Of a stretch of DNA of 9,892 nt, positions 1-7,736 are shown piece by piece (positions within the stretch are counted from its first letter, which is position 1; every line of letters starts with the position of its first letter). Below the pieces are notes generated by a model. It was not told the origin of the DNA. It ran no database searches and worked only from the letters and a program-made list of their open reading frames with translations. Origin of the DNA: Collinsella aerofaciens (GTDB lineage: Bacteria > Actinomycetota > Coriobacteriia > Coriobacteriales > Coriobacteriaceae); NCBI GenBank assembly GCA_905213725.1, contig CAJMJM010000069.1, positions 1-9,892 of the forward strand. The letters are read 5' to 3'. The position numbers were made by a program, and so were the translations under genes.

Positions 1-1029
<1,029 letters not shown>

Positions 1030-1034
1030 GGCAC

Positions 1035-4000
1035 TTACGCCTCCTTCTTGGTCGAAGCAACAGGGCTGACAGCCACGGGCGCAGCGCCAGCCGCACCGCC
1101 CGCGACATCAAAGCGAGCGACATCCGCGGCACTTGCGCGACCGGTCACAATGTCAAACGCCAGCTCCTCGGCCTGCGCATGCGTCTTGCCGACGGCCTCG
1201 GCGGCGGCGACAATCGCCAGCACGCGCTCGTACTCGGTCGGAATGACCTTCACAAAGTGCTTGCTCATCGTCTCAAAGCTGTAGAGCAGCTTAATGCCGC
1301 GCGGGCTCTGCGTCGCGTCCACGTGCTCCTGGATGAGCTCGCGAATCTGCGCCAGCTCGCCGGCCGTCGGGGCTTTAAGCTCAACGCTCGCGTGGTTCAC
1401 ACGGGCATCGAGCGTGCCGTACTGGTCAAAGACATAAGCCACGCCACCAGTCATACCGGCGGCGAAGTTCTGTCCGACCTCGCCCAGGATGAGCGCCAGA
1501 CCGCCCGTCATGTACTCGCAGCCATGGTTGCCGCAGCCTTCGACCACCACCGTGGCACCGGAGTTGCGCACGGCGAAACGCTGGCCGGCAAGGCCGTTAA
1601 TAAAGCCGCGACCGCTCGTGGCGCCAAAGAACGCAACGTTGCCCACGATGATGTTCTCGTCGAACTTGTAGGTCGCATGCGGGTTGGGGCGCACCGATAC
1701 CTCGCCGCCCGAAAGGCCCTTGCCAAAGTAGTCGTTGGCGTCGCCGCACACGTTGAGCGTAATGCCGCGCGGCAGGAAAGCGCCAAAGCTCTGACCGGCC
1801 GAACCATCGCAATCGATGGTGATGGAGCCGGCGGGCAGACCCTCGGGATGCGCCTTGGTCACCGCGTTGCCCAAGATGGTGCCCACGCAGCGGTTGACGT
1901 TGGCGATGTCGGCGCGAAAGCGAATCGGACGCAGGTGCGCACGGGCATCGGCCGTATAGGGCACAAACAACGTGGAGTCGAGCGTCTTGTCAAGCTCGCT
2001 GTCGGCAGCCATCTGGGGCAGGAAGTGACGGCCGTCGGCACCCGGGATGTGGGCACCAAACTCACAGGTCGCGCTCGCCAGCACGGGCGACAGATCCAGC
2101 AGGTTGGCCTTGCGGTTGTCCGGGACCTCGATCTGGCGCAAGCACTCGGGATGGCCGACCATCTCATCGATGGTGCGGAAGCCCAGGCTCGCCATGACCT
2201 CGCGCAACTGCTCGGCAACAAAGAGCATAAAGCGCTCGACGTGCTCGGGCTTGCCGCGGAAGCCGCGACGCAGGCGGCAGTTTTGCGTAGCGATGCCGGC
2301 CGGGCAGGTATCCTGCTGGCAGTCGCGCTGCATGAGGCAGCCCATGGAGATGAGCGGCATGGTCGCAAAGCCAAACTCCTCGGCACCCAGCAGGCAGGCG
2401 ACGGCGACGTCGGTGCCGTCCATGAGCTTGCCATCGGCCTCGAGCACCACGCGTGAGCGCAGGCCGTTTTGCAGCAGCGTCTGCTGGGCCTCGGCAAGGC
2501 CAAGCTCCAGCGGCAGACCGGCGGGCCAGATCGAATCGCGCGCCGCAGCACCGGAGCCGCCGTTGTGGCCGCTGATCAAGATCTTGTCGGCGGCACCCTT
2601 GGCCACACCGGTGGCGATGGTGCCGACGCCGGCCTCGCTGACCAGCTTGACCGACACGCGTGCGCCGGGGTTGGCGTTCTTAAGATCGAAGATAAGCTCC
2701 GCCAGGTCCTCGATGGAGTAGATGTCGTGGTGCGGCGGAGGCGAGATCAGGCCGATGCCGGGCGTGGACTGACGGACCTCGGCGATCCAGGGGTAGACCT
2801 TCTTGCCGGGCAGGTGGCCGCCCTCGCCGGGCTTGGCGCCCTGGGCCATCTTGATCTGAATCTCAAAGGCGCTGCACAGGTAGCGGCTCGTCACGCCAAA
2901 GCGCGCGCTTGCCACCTGCTTGATGGCGGAATTCTTGGAGTCACCGTTAGCCAGCGGGGTCTCGCGGCGCGGATCCTCGCCGCCCTCGCCCGAGTTGGAA
3001 CGGCCGTGCAGGCGGTTCATGGCGATGGCCATGCACTCGTGTGCTTCCTTGCTGATGGAACCGTACGACATGGCGCCGGTGTTAAAGCGGCGAACGATGT
3101 TGAGCGCGGGCTCGACCTCGTCGAGTGCCACCGGGGTGCGGCCGCCGGCATCAAAGTCCAGCAGGTCGCGCAGGCGCACGGCACGGCCGGTGCGGTGCAG
3201 GCGGGCGCTGTACTCCTTAAAGGTGTCGTAGCTGTCCTCACGGCAGGCGGTCCGCAGCAAGTAGACAGTCTGCGGAGCGATGAGGTGATCCTCGCCGCCG
3301 AGCGGGCGCCACTTGGTCAGACCCAACGTGGGCAGCTGATCGGGAGCCGGGCTCTTAAGGATAGCGAGCGCGGCGTCGTAGCGCTCATTCTGCTCGCGCT
3401 CGACGTCCTCGACACCCATACCGCCCACACGGCTCACCGTGCCGGCGAAGTACGCGTTGACAAACTCCAGCGTAAAGCCCACGGCCTCGAAGATCTGCGC
3501 GGAGTGGTAGCTCTGCACCGTGGAGATGCCCATCTTGGACATGATGGAGACGATGCCGGCGGTCGCAGCCTTGTTGTAGTTGGCGATGCCCTGCTCGGCT
3601 GTCACGTCCAGATCGCCGTGCGCCGCCAAGTCGCGAATGCACGCATGCGCGTTGTACGGATAGATGCCGCTCGCGGAGTAGCCCACCAGCGCCGCAAAGT
3701 CGTGCGGGGACACGGCGTCGCCACACTCCACCACGATGTCGGCAAAGGTACGCACGCCGGCACGGATCAGGTGGTTGTGCACACAGCCCACGGCGAGCAG
3801 CGACGGCACGGGCACCTCGCCCGCAGCGGCACGGTCGCTCAGCACCACGATGTTCACGCCATCGCGAACCGCAGCCTCGACGTCTTCGGCAAGCTGCTTG
3901 AGCGCAGCCTGCAGCGCGCCCTCGCCGGCATCGCGGCGGTAGACGGCACGGAAACGGCGGGTCTTAAAGCCCACGCGGTCGATGGCGCAAATGCGGTCGA

Positions 4001-5732
4001 ACTCCTCCTCGCTCAGCAGTGGGCGCTCCAGGCGAACCAGCTGGCAGGCCGTACGAGAGTCCTCGAGCAGGTTGCCGTGGTTGCCCAGGTAGAGCGTGGT
4101 CGAGGTGACCATATGCTCGCGAAGGGCGTCGATGGGCGGGTTCGTGACCTGGGCGAACAGCTGATAGAAGTAGTCAAAGAACGAGCGCGTCTTCTTGGAC
4201 AGGCAGGCCAGCGGCGCGTCGATGCCCATCGAGGCGAGCGGCGCCTTGCCCTGCTGGGCCATGGGACGCACGACTTCGTCAACATCATCCCAGTGATACC
4301 CGAGCTTGGCCATGCGCACGGCGGCGGGCACCTCGGTATCCTCGGCGGGCGTGGGCGCGACGGGCTTGTCGAGCGCGTCGACGGTCAGCGTCTCCTCGGC
4401 GATCCAGTCGCGATAGGGCTTTTCCTTGGCGTAACGAGCGCGCAGCTCGTCGTTGTAGATCACGCGGCCGCGGGCAAAGTCGACCTCGAGCATCTGGCCC
4501 GGCCCCAGACAGCCGCTCGTCAGGATGTTCTCGGGGCTCACCTCGATGGTGCCCACCTCGCTCGCCAGCATAAAGCGGCCGTCGCGCGTCACGTAGTAGC
4601 GGGCGGGGCGCAGGCCGTTGCGGTCGAGGGCGGCACCCAGCGTGCGACCGTCGGTAAAGGCGATGGCGGCCGGGCCGTCCCAGGGCTCCATGAGCATGGA
4701 CTGGTAGGCGTCGTAGGCGCGGCGTTCCTCGCTCAGGCTGTCGTTGTGGTCCCACGGCTCGGGCAACAACATGGACGCGGCACGCGTGAGCGGGCGACCG
4801 TTCATGACCAGGAACTCAAGCACATTGTCCAGAATCGCGGAGTCGGAACCCTCGCGGTTGATGATGGGCATCACGCGCTCAAGATCGTGCTGCAGCACGG
4901 GGCTGTACAGGTTGGGTTCGCGAGCGCGAATCCAGTTGACGTTGCCCTTGAGGGTGTAGATCTCGCAGTTCTCCATAAAAAAAAAATAAAAATGTGCGCG
5001 CTCCCAGCTGGGAGTAGTGTTGGTGGAGTAGCGCGAGTGGACGAGTGCCACGGCCGTTTTGACGGCGGCGTCGTTGAGGTCGATGAAGAAGCGGCGCATC
5101 TGCGTGGCAACAAGCATGCCCTTGTACACGATGGTGCGCGAGCTCATGGAGCACACATAGAAGATCTTGTCGCGCAGGGCGAACTCAGCGTCGGCCTTCT
5201 TTTCGATGGTGCGGCGGCACACGTACAGGCGACGCTCAAAGGCATCGCCGGCGAGCGTGTCGTCCGGACGGCCCAGGAAAGCCTGCAGGATAGTAGGCAT
5301 GCAGGCGCGGGCCGTCTCGCCCAGGTCGTGCGGGTCGACCGGCACCTCACGCCAAAAGAGCAGCGGCACGCCGGCCTCGGCGCAGCCCTCCTCAAACACG
5401 CGACGGGCATCCTCTACGCCCTTGTCGTCCTGCGGGAAGAACAGCATGGCCACGCCATAGTCGCCCTCTGCCGGCAGAATCTGGCCGCACTTTTGAGCCT
5501 CTTTGCGGAAAAAGTGATGCGGAACCTGGAACAGGATTCCGGCGCCGTCGCCGGTGTTCTTCTCGAGTCCGGTGCCGCCGCGGTGCTCCAAGTTGACCAG
5601 AATGGACAGCGCATCGTCCAGAATCTGGTGATGGCGCTCGCCGTTGATATCGGCAAGCGCGCCGATGCCGCATGCATCGTGGTCGAATTCGGGGCGATAA
5701 AGGCCCTGCTGTTGAGCGGAATCTGCCTGCAT
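1035..5732 (-). CDS. gltB: Glutamate synthase (NADPH) large subunit
   Basis: This is the alpha subunit of glutamate synthase. It hydrolyses glutamine, channels the ammonia about 30 angstroms and adds it to 2-oxoglutarate at an FMN site. It has 1565 residues; family members are about 1500. A class II glutaminase domain spans about 21-440 with nucleophile Cys21, exposed after removal of a 20-residue propeptide, and with HRG (Arg51) and the GSDS aspartate Asp297. A central domain follows. The FMN domain is about 850-1235, with RRFNTGAMSYGSISKEAH (Met888) and KPGEGG (Glu970). The [3Fe-4S] cysteines are 1132, 1138 and 1143 (C-x5-C-x4-C). The GXGXG C-terminal domain is about 1290-1480. The ATG is fixed by an in-frame TAG 15 bases upstream and by GGGGAGGA. 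Oddities: residues 247-259 replace the conserved loop that normally ends HNGEINT with a Phe-rich block over a poly-A/T tract, and the usual SIKHAG of the FMN domain reads SIWPAG (Trp1069). Coupled to gltD. No confident promoter is visible upstream. Confidence 0.97.
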   Translation of the reverse strand: MQADSAQQQGLYRPEFDHDACGIGALADINGERHHQILDDALSILVNLEHRGGTGLEKNTGDGAGILFQVPHHFFRKEAQKCGQILPAEGDYGVAMLFFPQDDKGVEDARRVFEEGCAEAGVPLLFWREVPVDPHDLGETARACMPTILQAFLGRPDDTLAGDAFERRLYVCRRTIEKKADAEFALRDKIFYVCSMSSRTIVYKGMLVATQMRRFFIDLNDAAVKTAVALVHSRYSTNTTPSWERAHFYFFFMENCEIYTLKGNVNWIRAREPNLYSPVLQHDLERVMPIINREGSDSAILDNVLEFLVMNGRPLTRAASMLLPEPWDHNDSLSEERRAYDAYQSMLMEPWDGPAAIAFTDGRTLGAALDRNGLRPARYYVTRDGRFMLASEVGTIEVSPENILTSGCLGPGQMLEVDFARGRVIYNDELRARYAKEKPYRDWIAEETLTVDALDKPVAPTPAEDTEVPAAVRMAKLGYHWDDVDEVVRPMAQQGKAPLASMGIDAPLACLSKKTRSFFDYFYQLFAQVTNPPIDALREHMVTSTTLYLGNHGNLLEDSRTACQLVRLERPLLSEEEFDRICAIDRVGFKTRRFRAVYRRDAGEGALQAALKQLAEDVEAAVRDGVNIVVLSDRAAAGEVPVPSLLAVGCVHNHLIRAGVRTFADIVVECGDAVSPHDFAALVGYSASGIYPYNAHACIRDLAAHGDLDVTAEQGIANYNKAATAGIVSIMSKMGISTVQSYHSAQIFEAVGFTLEFVNAYFAGTVSRVGGMGVEDVEREQNERYDAALAILKSPAPDQLPTLGLTKWRPLGGEDHLIAPQTVYLLRTACREDSYDTFKEYSARLHRTGRAVRLRDLLDFDAGGRTPVALDEVEPALNIVRRFNTGAMSYGSISKEAHECMAIAMNRLHGRSNSGEGGEDPRRETPLANGDSKNSAIKQVASARFGVTSRYLCSAFEIQIKMAQGAKPGEGGHLPGKKVYPWIAEVRQSTPGIGLISPPPHHDIYSIEDLAELIFDLKNANPGARVSVKLVSEAGVGTIATGVAKGAADKILISGHNGGSGAAARDSIWPAGLPLELGLAEAQQTLLQNGLRSRVVLEADGKLMDGTDVAVACLLGAEEFGFATMPLISMGCLMQRDCQQDTCPAGIATQNCRLRRGFRGKPEHVERFMLFVAEQLREVMASLGFRTIDEMVGHPECLRQIEVPDNRKANLLDLSPVLASATCEFGAHIPGADGRHFLPQMAADSELDKTLDSTLFVPYTADARAHLRPIRFRADIANVNRCVGTILGNAVTKAHPEGLPAGSITIDCDGSAGQSFGAFLPRGITLNVCGDANDYFGKGLSGGEVSVRPNPHATYKFDENIIVGNVAFFGATSGRGFINGLAGQRFAVRNSGATVVVEGCGNHGCEYMTGGLALILGEVGQNFAAGMTGGVAYVFDQYGTLDARVNHASVELKAPTAGELAQIRELIQEHVDATQSPRGIKLLYSFETMSKHFVKVIPTEYERVLAIVAAAEAVGKTHAQAEELAFDIVTGRASAADVARFDVAGGAAGAAPVAVSPVASTKKEA
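1040..1046 (-). promoter_or_regulatory. Shine-Dalgarno of gltD inside the gltB 3' end
   Basis: AAGGAGG lies in the final codons of gltB (encoding Lys-Glu-Ala) and ends ten bases before the gltD ATG. This placement favours translational coupling, so that the two subunits are made together. Confidence 0.8.
4977..4992. repeat. A10-T-A5 homopolymer tract inside gltB
   Basis: The plus strand reads ten A, one T, five A, inside a coding region that is otherwise GC-rich. On the coding strand it gives codons for Phe248, Tyr249 and Phe250-252. The reading frame is kept, and the block has the same length as the normal family loop. The tract may be a sequence error or a true slippage-prone run. It is the only homopolymer of this size in the window. 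Confidence 0.95.
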
Positions 5733-5737
5733 CGCGA

Positions 5738-5745
5738 TCCTCCCC
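5738..5745 (-). promoter_or_regulatory. Shine-Dalgarno of gltB
   Basis: GGGGAGGA stands five bases before the ATG at 5732. With the in-frame TAG just upstream it leaves no alternative start for gltB. Confidence 0.85.
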
Positions 5746-5922
5746 TAGATATTTAGTCAGTCAGTTGAATAGGCATACTAGGAGCATCACAGCCCATTTG
5801 AGTTTCCACCCGGTTAAGAAACAATCGCGTAACGCACGCCCTACGAGTGGGCGCCGCCGACCTCAAGGACGACAACAAGGGCCCCAAGTTCGGTCTTCAA
5901 GCTCACCGCTTCAAACATCTCA

Positions 5923-5967
5923 ATCTGTAACAGGAAGACCCAATTTTGGCGCCTAGATGTTACAGAT
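5923..5967. repeat. 10-bp perfect inverted repeat, candidate regulator site
   Basis: ATCTGTAACA at 5923-5932 is matched by its reverse complement TGTTACAGAT at 5958-5967, with 25 bases between. The same ten bases occur again at 7389-7398, just after mntH. Arms this far apart suit two binding sites for a DNA-bending or looping regulator better than a terminator hairpin, as no T tract follows. No known consensus is recognised. Chance occurrence cannot be excluded from one window. Confidence 0.45.
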
Positions 5968-6031
5968 CAAGACATTTCGGTAACCCCCCTTTCACCATCC
6001 TATTCAAATACAACAATTTTGTTAGCTTTGG

Positions 6032-6060
6032 TTAACTTTTTAGCCTAAAACGGGTATCCT
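6032..6060 (+). promoter_or_regulatory. Candidate sigma-70-type promoter of mntH
   Basis: TTAACT (6032-6037) and TATCCT (6055-6060) are separated by 17 bases, each matching four of six consensus positions. Transcription would start near 6067, giving a leader of about 30 bases before the ATG at 6097. The region is AT-rich compared with its surroundings. Confidence 0.5.
6038..6050. promoter_or_regulatory. Candidate DtxR/MntR-family operator upstream of mntH
   Basis: TTTTAGCCTAAAA is a perfect palindrome of six-base arms around one central base. It fits entirely in the spacer between the proposed -35 and -10, where a bound repressor would block RNA polymerase. The core TTAGCCTAA matches the centre of the known DtxR/IdeR-type operator TTAGGTTAGCCTAACCTAA. 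Metal-responsive repression of an Nramp gene by a DtxR-family protein is well established. The assignment to this particular site is inference. Confidence 0.5.
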
Positions 6061-6096
6061 TTGCGGCGTCAAACAAACGGCACGCAGGAGCGCACC

Positions 6097-7353
6097 ATGC
6101 TCAACCATCTCAAACAACACTTTGGCTCCCGACGCACCGGTGGTCACGGAGGCCTAGACATTGCGCGGCATATCGGCCCCGGGCTGCTCGTGACCGTCGG
6201 CTTTATCGATCCGGGCAACTGGGCCTCAAATATGGCCGCGGGCTCGCAATTTGGCTACGCGCTGCTGTGGGTGGTCACGCTGTCCACGATTATGCTCATC
6301 GTGTTGCAGCACAACGCTGCACACCTGGGTATCGCAACGGGCGCCTGTCTTGCCGAAGCCACGACGCGCTACCTCCCCCGTTTCGTTGGACGCACGGTGC
6401 TCGCCAGTGCCTACCTCGCGACCATCGCCACCGCTATGGCCGAGGTCCTGGGCGGCGCGATCGCGCTCCAGATGCTCTTTGGACTGCCCGTGCGCGCCGG
6501 CTGCGTCATCGTGGCCGCGGCATCGATGGCGATGCTCATGACGAGCGCCTACAAGCGCGCCGAGCGAGGGATCATCGCCTTCGTCGGCGTGGTAGGACTC
6601 TCGTTTTTGGCTGAGCTTACGCTGGTCAAGGTCGACTGGCCGCAGGCCGCCGCAAGCTGGATCACACCCAGTATGCCCACCGGCTCGGCCGCGATTATCG
6701 TAAGTGTCCTAGGCGCGGTCGTTATGCCTCACAACCTCTTCCTGCACTCCGAGGTCATCCAATCCATGCACTTGGAAGGCCAAGGCGAGCAGATTATCGA
6801 GGAACGTCTGCGCTACGAACTCTTCGACACGCTCTTTTCGATGGGCGTGGGCTGGGCGATCAACTCGGCCATGGTCATCCTGGCCGCAACGACCTTCTTT
6901 GCGCATGGCATTGTCGTAGACGACCTCGCCGTCGCAGCGGACACGCTCTCCCCCATTCTGGGCCCGGCAAGCTCGACCATCTTTGCGGTGGCACTGCTGT
7001 TTGCGGGCATATCGAGTAGTGTGACGGTGGGCATGGCGGCAGGCACCATCACCGCGGGCATGTTCGACGAGGAATACGACATCCACGACCGACATTCCTC
7101 GATCGGGGTGGCGGCCTGTTTCGTCGGCGCAGTGACGGCGTGCCTGGTCGTCCCAAATCCTTTTGAAGGTCTCATTTGGAGTCAGGCACTGCTGTCGCTT
7201 CAGCTGCCGATTACGGTCTTTGTGCTCATACGACTCACCAGTTCGCCCCGCGTCATGGGCAAATACGCCAACTCGCGCCCGCTCAACGCGTTGCTCGTGG
7301 GGATCGGCGTCATCGTGACGATTCTCGACATCGTGCTGCTAACGGGAATGTAA
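6097..7353 (+). CDS. mntH: Nramp-family Mn2+/Fe2+ transporter
   Basis: This is a proton-coupled divalent metal importer of the inner membrane with 418 residues, the usual length for bacterial MntH, and about 11 hydrophobic helices. The TM1 signature GFIDPGNW contains Asp39 and Asn42. TM6 has GAVVMPHNLFLHS with Met210 and His212. TM10 has SQALLSLQLP with Gln363. These match the metal-binding residues known from Nramp structures. The TM6 methionine favours Mn/Fe/Cd over the Mg-type relatives (NRMT), which lack it. The ATG at 6097 is preferred over an in-frame TTG at 6061 because AGGAG (6086-6090) stands six bases before it and the proposed promoter overlaps the region of the TTG. The gene is transcribed away from gltB and ends 151 bp from the converging rubredoxin gene. 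The DtxR/MntR-like palindrome in its promoter suggests repression when manganese or iron is plentiful. The reading frame is intact and the TM6 and TM10 motifs are normal. Confidence 0.92.
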   Translation: MLNHLKQHFGSRRTGGHGGLDIARHIGPGLLVTVGFIDPGNWASNMAAGSQFGYALLWVVTLSTIMLIVLQHNAAHLGIATGACLAEATTRYLPRFVGRTVLASAYLATIATAMAEVLGGAIALQMLFGLPVRAGCVIVAAASMAMLMTSAYKRAERGIIAFVGVVGLSFLAELTLVKVDWPQAAASWITPSMPTGSAAIIVSVLGAVVMPHNLFLHSEVIQSMHLEGQGEQIIEERLRYELFDTLFSMGVGWAINSAMVILAATTFFAHGIVVDDLAVAADTLSPILGPASSTIFAVALLFAGISSSVTVGMAAGTITAGMFDEEYDIHDRHSSIGVAACFVGAVTACLVVPNPFEGLIWSQALLSLQLPITVFVLIRLTSSPRVMGKYANSRPLNALLVGIGVIVTILDIVLLTGM

Positions 7354-7388
7354 TTGAGATGGCGTGACTGTCCAGATATAACGTCTTA

Positions 7389-7398
7389 ATCTGTAACA
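7389..7398 (+). repeat. Third copy of the 10-mer found upstream of gltB
   Basis: ATCTGTAACA recurs here, 36 bases after the mntH stop, identical over ten bases (eleven counting the preceding A) to the arm at 5923-5932. No partner arm is seen nearby. On its own it may be chance. Confidence 0.3.
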
Positions 7399-7429
7399 CG
7401 TGAGACCGTTTTAAACCGTCAGATAAATC

Positions 7430-7465
7430 AAAAGGGTCCCGGCCGAGAATTCGACCAGGGCCCTT
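7430..7465 (-). terminator. Probable intrinsic terminator of the rubredoxin transcript
   Basis: Arms AAGGGTCC (7432-7439) and GGGCCCTT (7458-7465) pair over eight positions. On the minus strand position six is a C/A mismatch; on the plus strand it is a U-G wobble. The minus-strand transcript runs into TTTT (plus A at 7430-7433), which favours termination of the rubredoxin gene. A small CGGC-GAAA-GCCG hairpin lies between the stop codon and this stem on the minus strand, at about 7481-7492. The plus strand could also stop here for mntH, but lacks a T tract. Confidence 0.5.
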
Positions 7466-7504
7466 GGACAGAGCTATGTTCGGCTTTCGCCGTGTGCCTG
7501 CGAG

Positions 7505-7648
7505 TTACTCCTCGACGAGCTCAAACTGATCGGGACCGACGCCGCACACCGGGCACACGTAATCCTCGGGCAGCTCGGGCGTGTCGACCTCAACCTCGTA
7601 ACCGCAAACGGTGCACACAAACTTATACGTCTTCTTTTCCTCAGCCAT
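7505..7648 (-). CDS. Short rubredoxin-like protein
   Basis: A 47-residue protein of the rubredoxin type, binding one Fe(Cys)4 and carrying single electrons in the cytoplasm. The ligands are Cys12 and Cys15 (CTVCGY) and Cys32 and Cys35 (CPVCG), followed by the usual PDQFEL-type tail. Only 16 residues separate the two cysteine pairs, whereas classical 52-54 residue rubredoxins have about 29, so the middle loop is missing. The start ATG at 7648 has AGGAG (7655-7659) six bases upstream; the stop is TAA. It lies 88 bp downstream of a flavin reductase in the same direction, so the two probably act as reductase and carrier. In other anaerobes these are fused into one protein that feeds flavodiiron oxygen or NO reductases. 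The partner acceptor is not in this window. Identity as a rubredoxin fold is strong; the redox partner is inference. Confidence 0.87.
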   Translation of the reverse strand: MAEEKKTYKFVCTVCGYEVEVDTPELPEDYVCPVCGVGPDQFELVEE

Positions 7649-7691
7649 GATGTTCTCCTCTCGAACGTGACTGCTGGTGTACTTACTTATT

Positions 7692-7719
7692 AGTATATAT
7701 TCTCAATAGTATAATGCAA
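7692..7719 (-). promoter_or_regulatory. Candidate promoter of the rubredoxin gene
   Basis: In an AT-rich stretch between the two genes, the minus strand reads TTGCAT, 16 bases, TATACT. The -10 matches five of six consensus positions and the -35 only three. A start near 7685 would give a leader of about 37 bases. A second TATACT lies just upstream (7708-7713). The rubredoxin may be transcribed both from here and by read-through from the flavin reductase. Confidence 0.4.
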
Positions 7720-7736
7720 GTATTTTTAGAACATTT

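Larger units (their letters stand above)
5733..6096. other. Divergent intergenic region between gltB and mntH
   Basis: This 364-bp spacer must hold the control regions of both divergent genes. The mntH side (about 6000-6060) is AT-rich and carries a recognisable promoter with a palindrome. The middle holds a 10-bp inverted repeat (5923-5967). The gltB side (about 5835-5915) is unexpectedly GC-rich and codon-like on both strands. The minus strand has a 25-codon ATG-to-TAG frame (5918 to 5841), and the plus strand a 27-codon GTG-to-TAA frame (5847 to 5930). Neither has a convincing Shine-Dalgarno, so I do not call either as a gene. No clear -35/-10 pair was found for gltB; if it starts near the inverted repeat, its leader would be about 200 bases. 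I recognise no known riboswitch. Confidence 0.6.

Noticed and set aside
4956..4994. Frameshift or pseudogene call for gltB at the poly-A tract
   Set aside because: The frame is open through the tract and the block has the same length as the normal loop, so it is a substitution-like change, not an insertion or deletion.
4956..4994. Variable region of a diversity-generating retroelement
   Set aside because: Changes relative to the family loop are not limited to adenine positions, and there is no template repeat or reverse transcriptase in the window.
2469..5756. Very long plus-strand open frame (1095 codons) opposite gltB, and another of 569 codons at 747-2456
   Set aside because: These are antisense shadows caused by high third-position GC in gltB and gltD. 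They match no family, lack credible starts and cross the gltB start and gltB-gltD junction.
6061..6096. Earlier TTG start for mntH at 6061
   Set aside because: It would lie upstream of or at the proposed transcription start and has no Shine-Dalgarno; the ATG at 6097 has AGGAG at proper spacing.
7368..7471. Inverted repeat CTGTCCA/TGGACAG around the mntH-rubredoxin spacer
   Set aside because: Seven bases over a 90-bp gap is expected by chance in a window of this size.
7660..7736. Fur- or PerR-like box upstream of the rubredoxin gene
   Set aside because: TGAGAATATATACTA resembles one Fur half site, but the second half matches poorly and AT-rich promoter DNA gives such partial hits easily.
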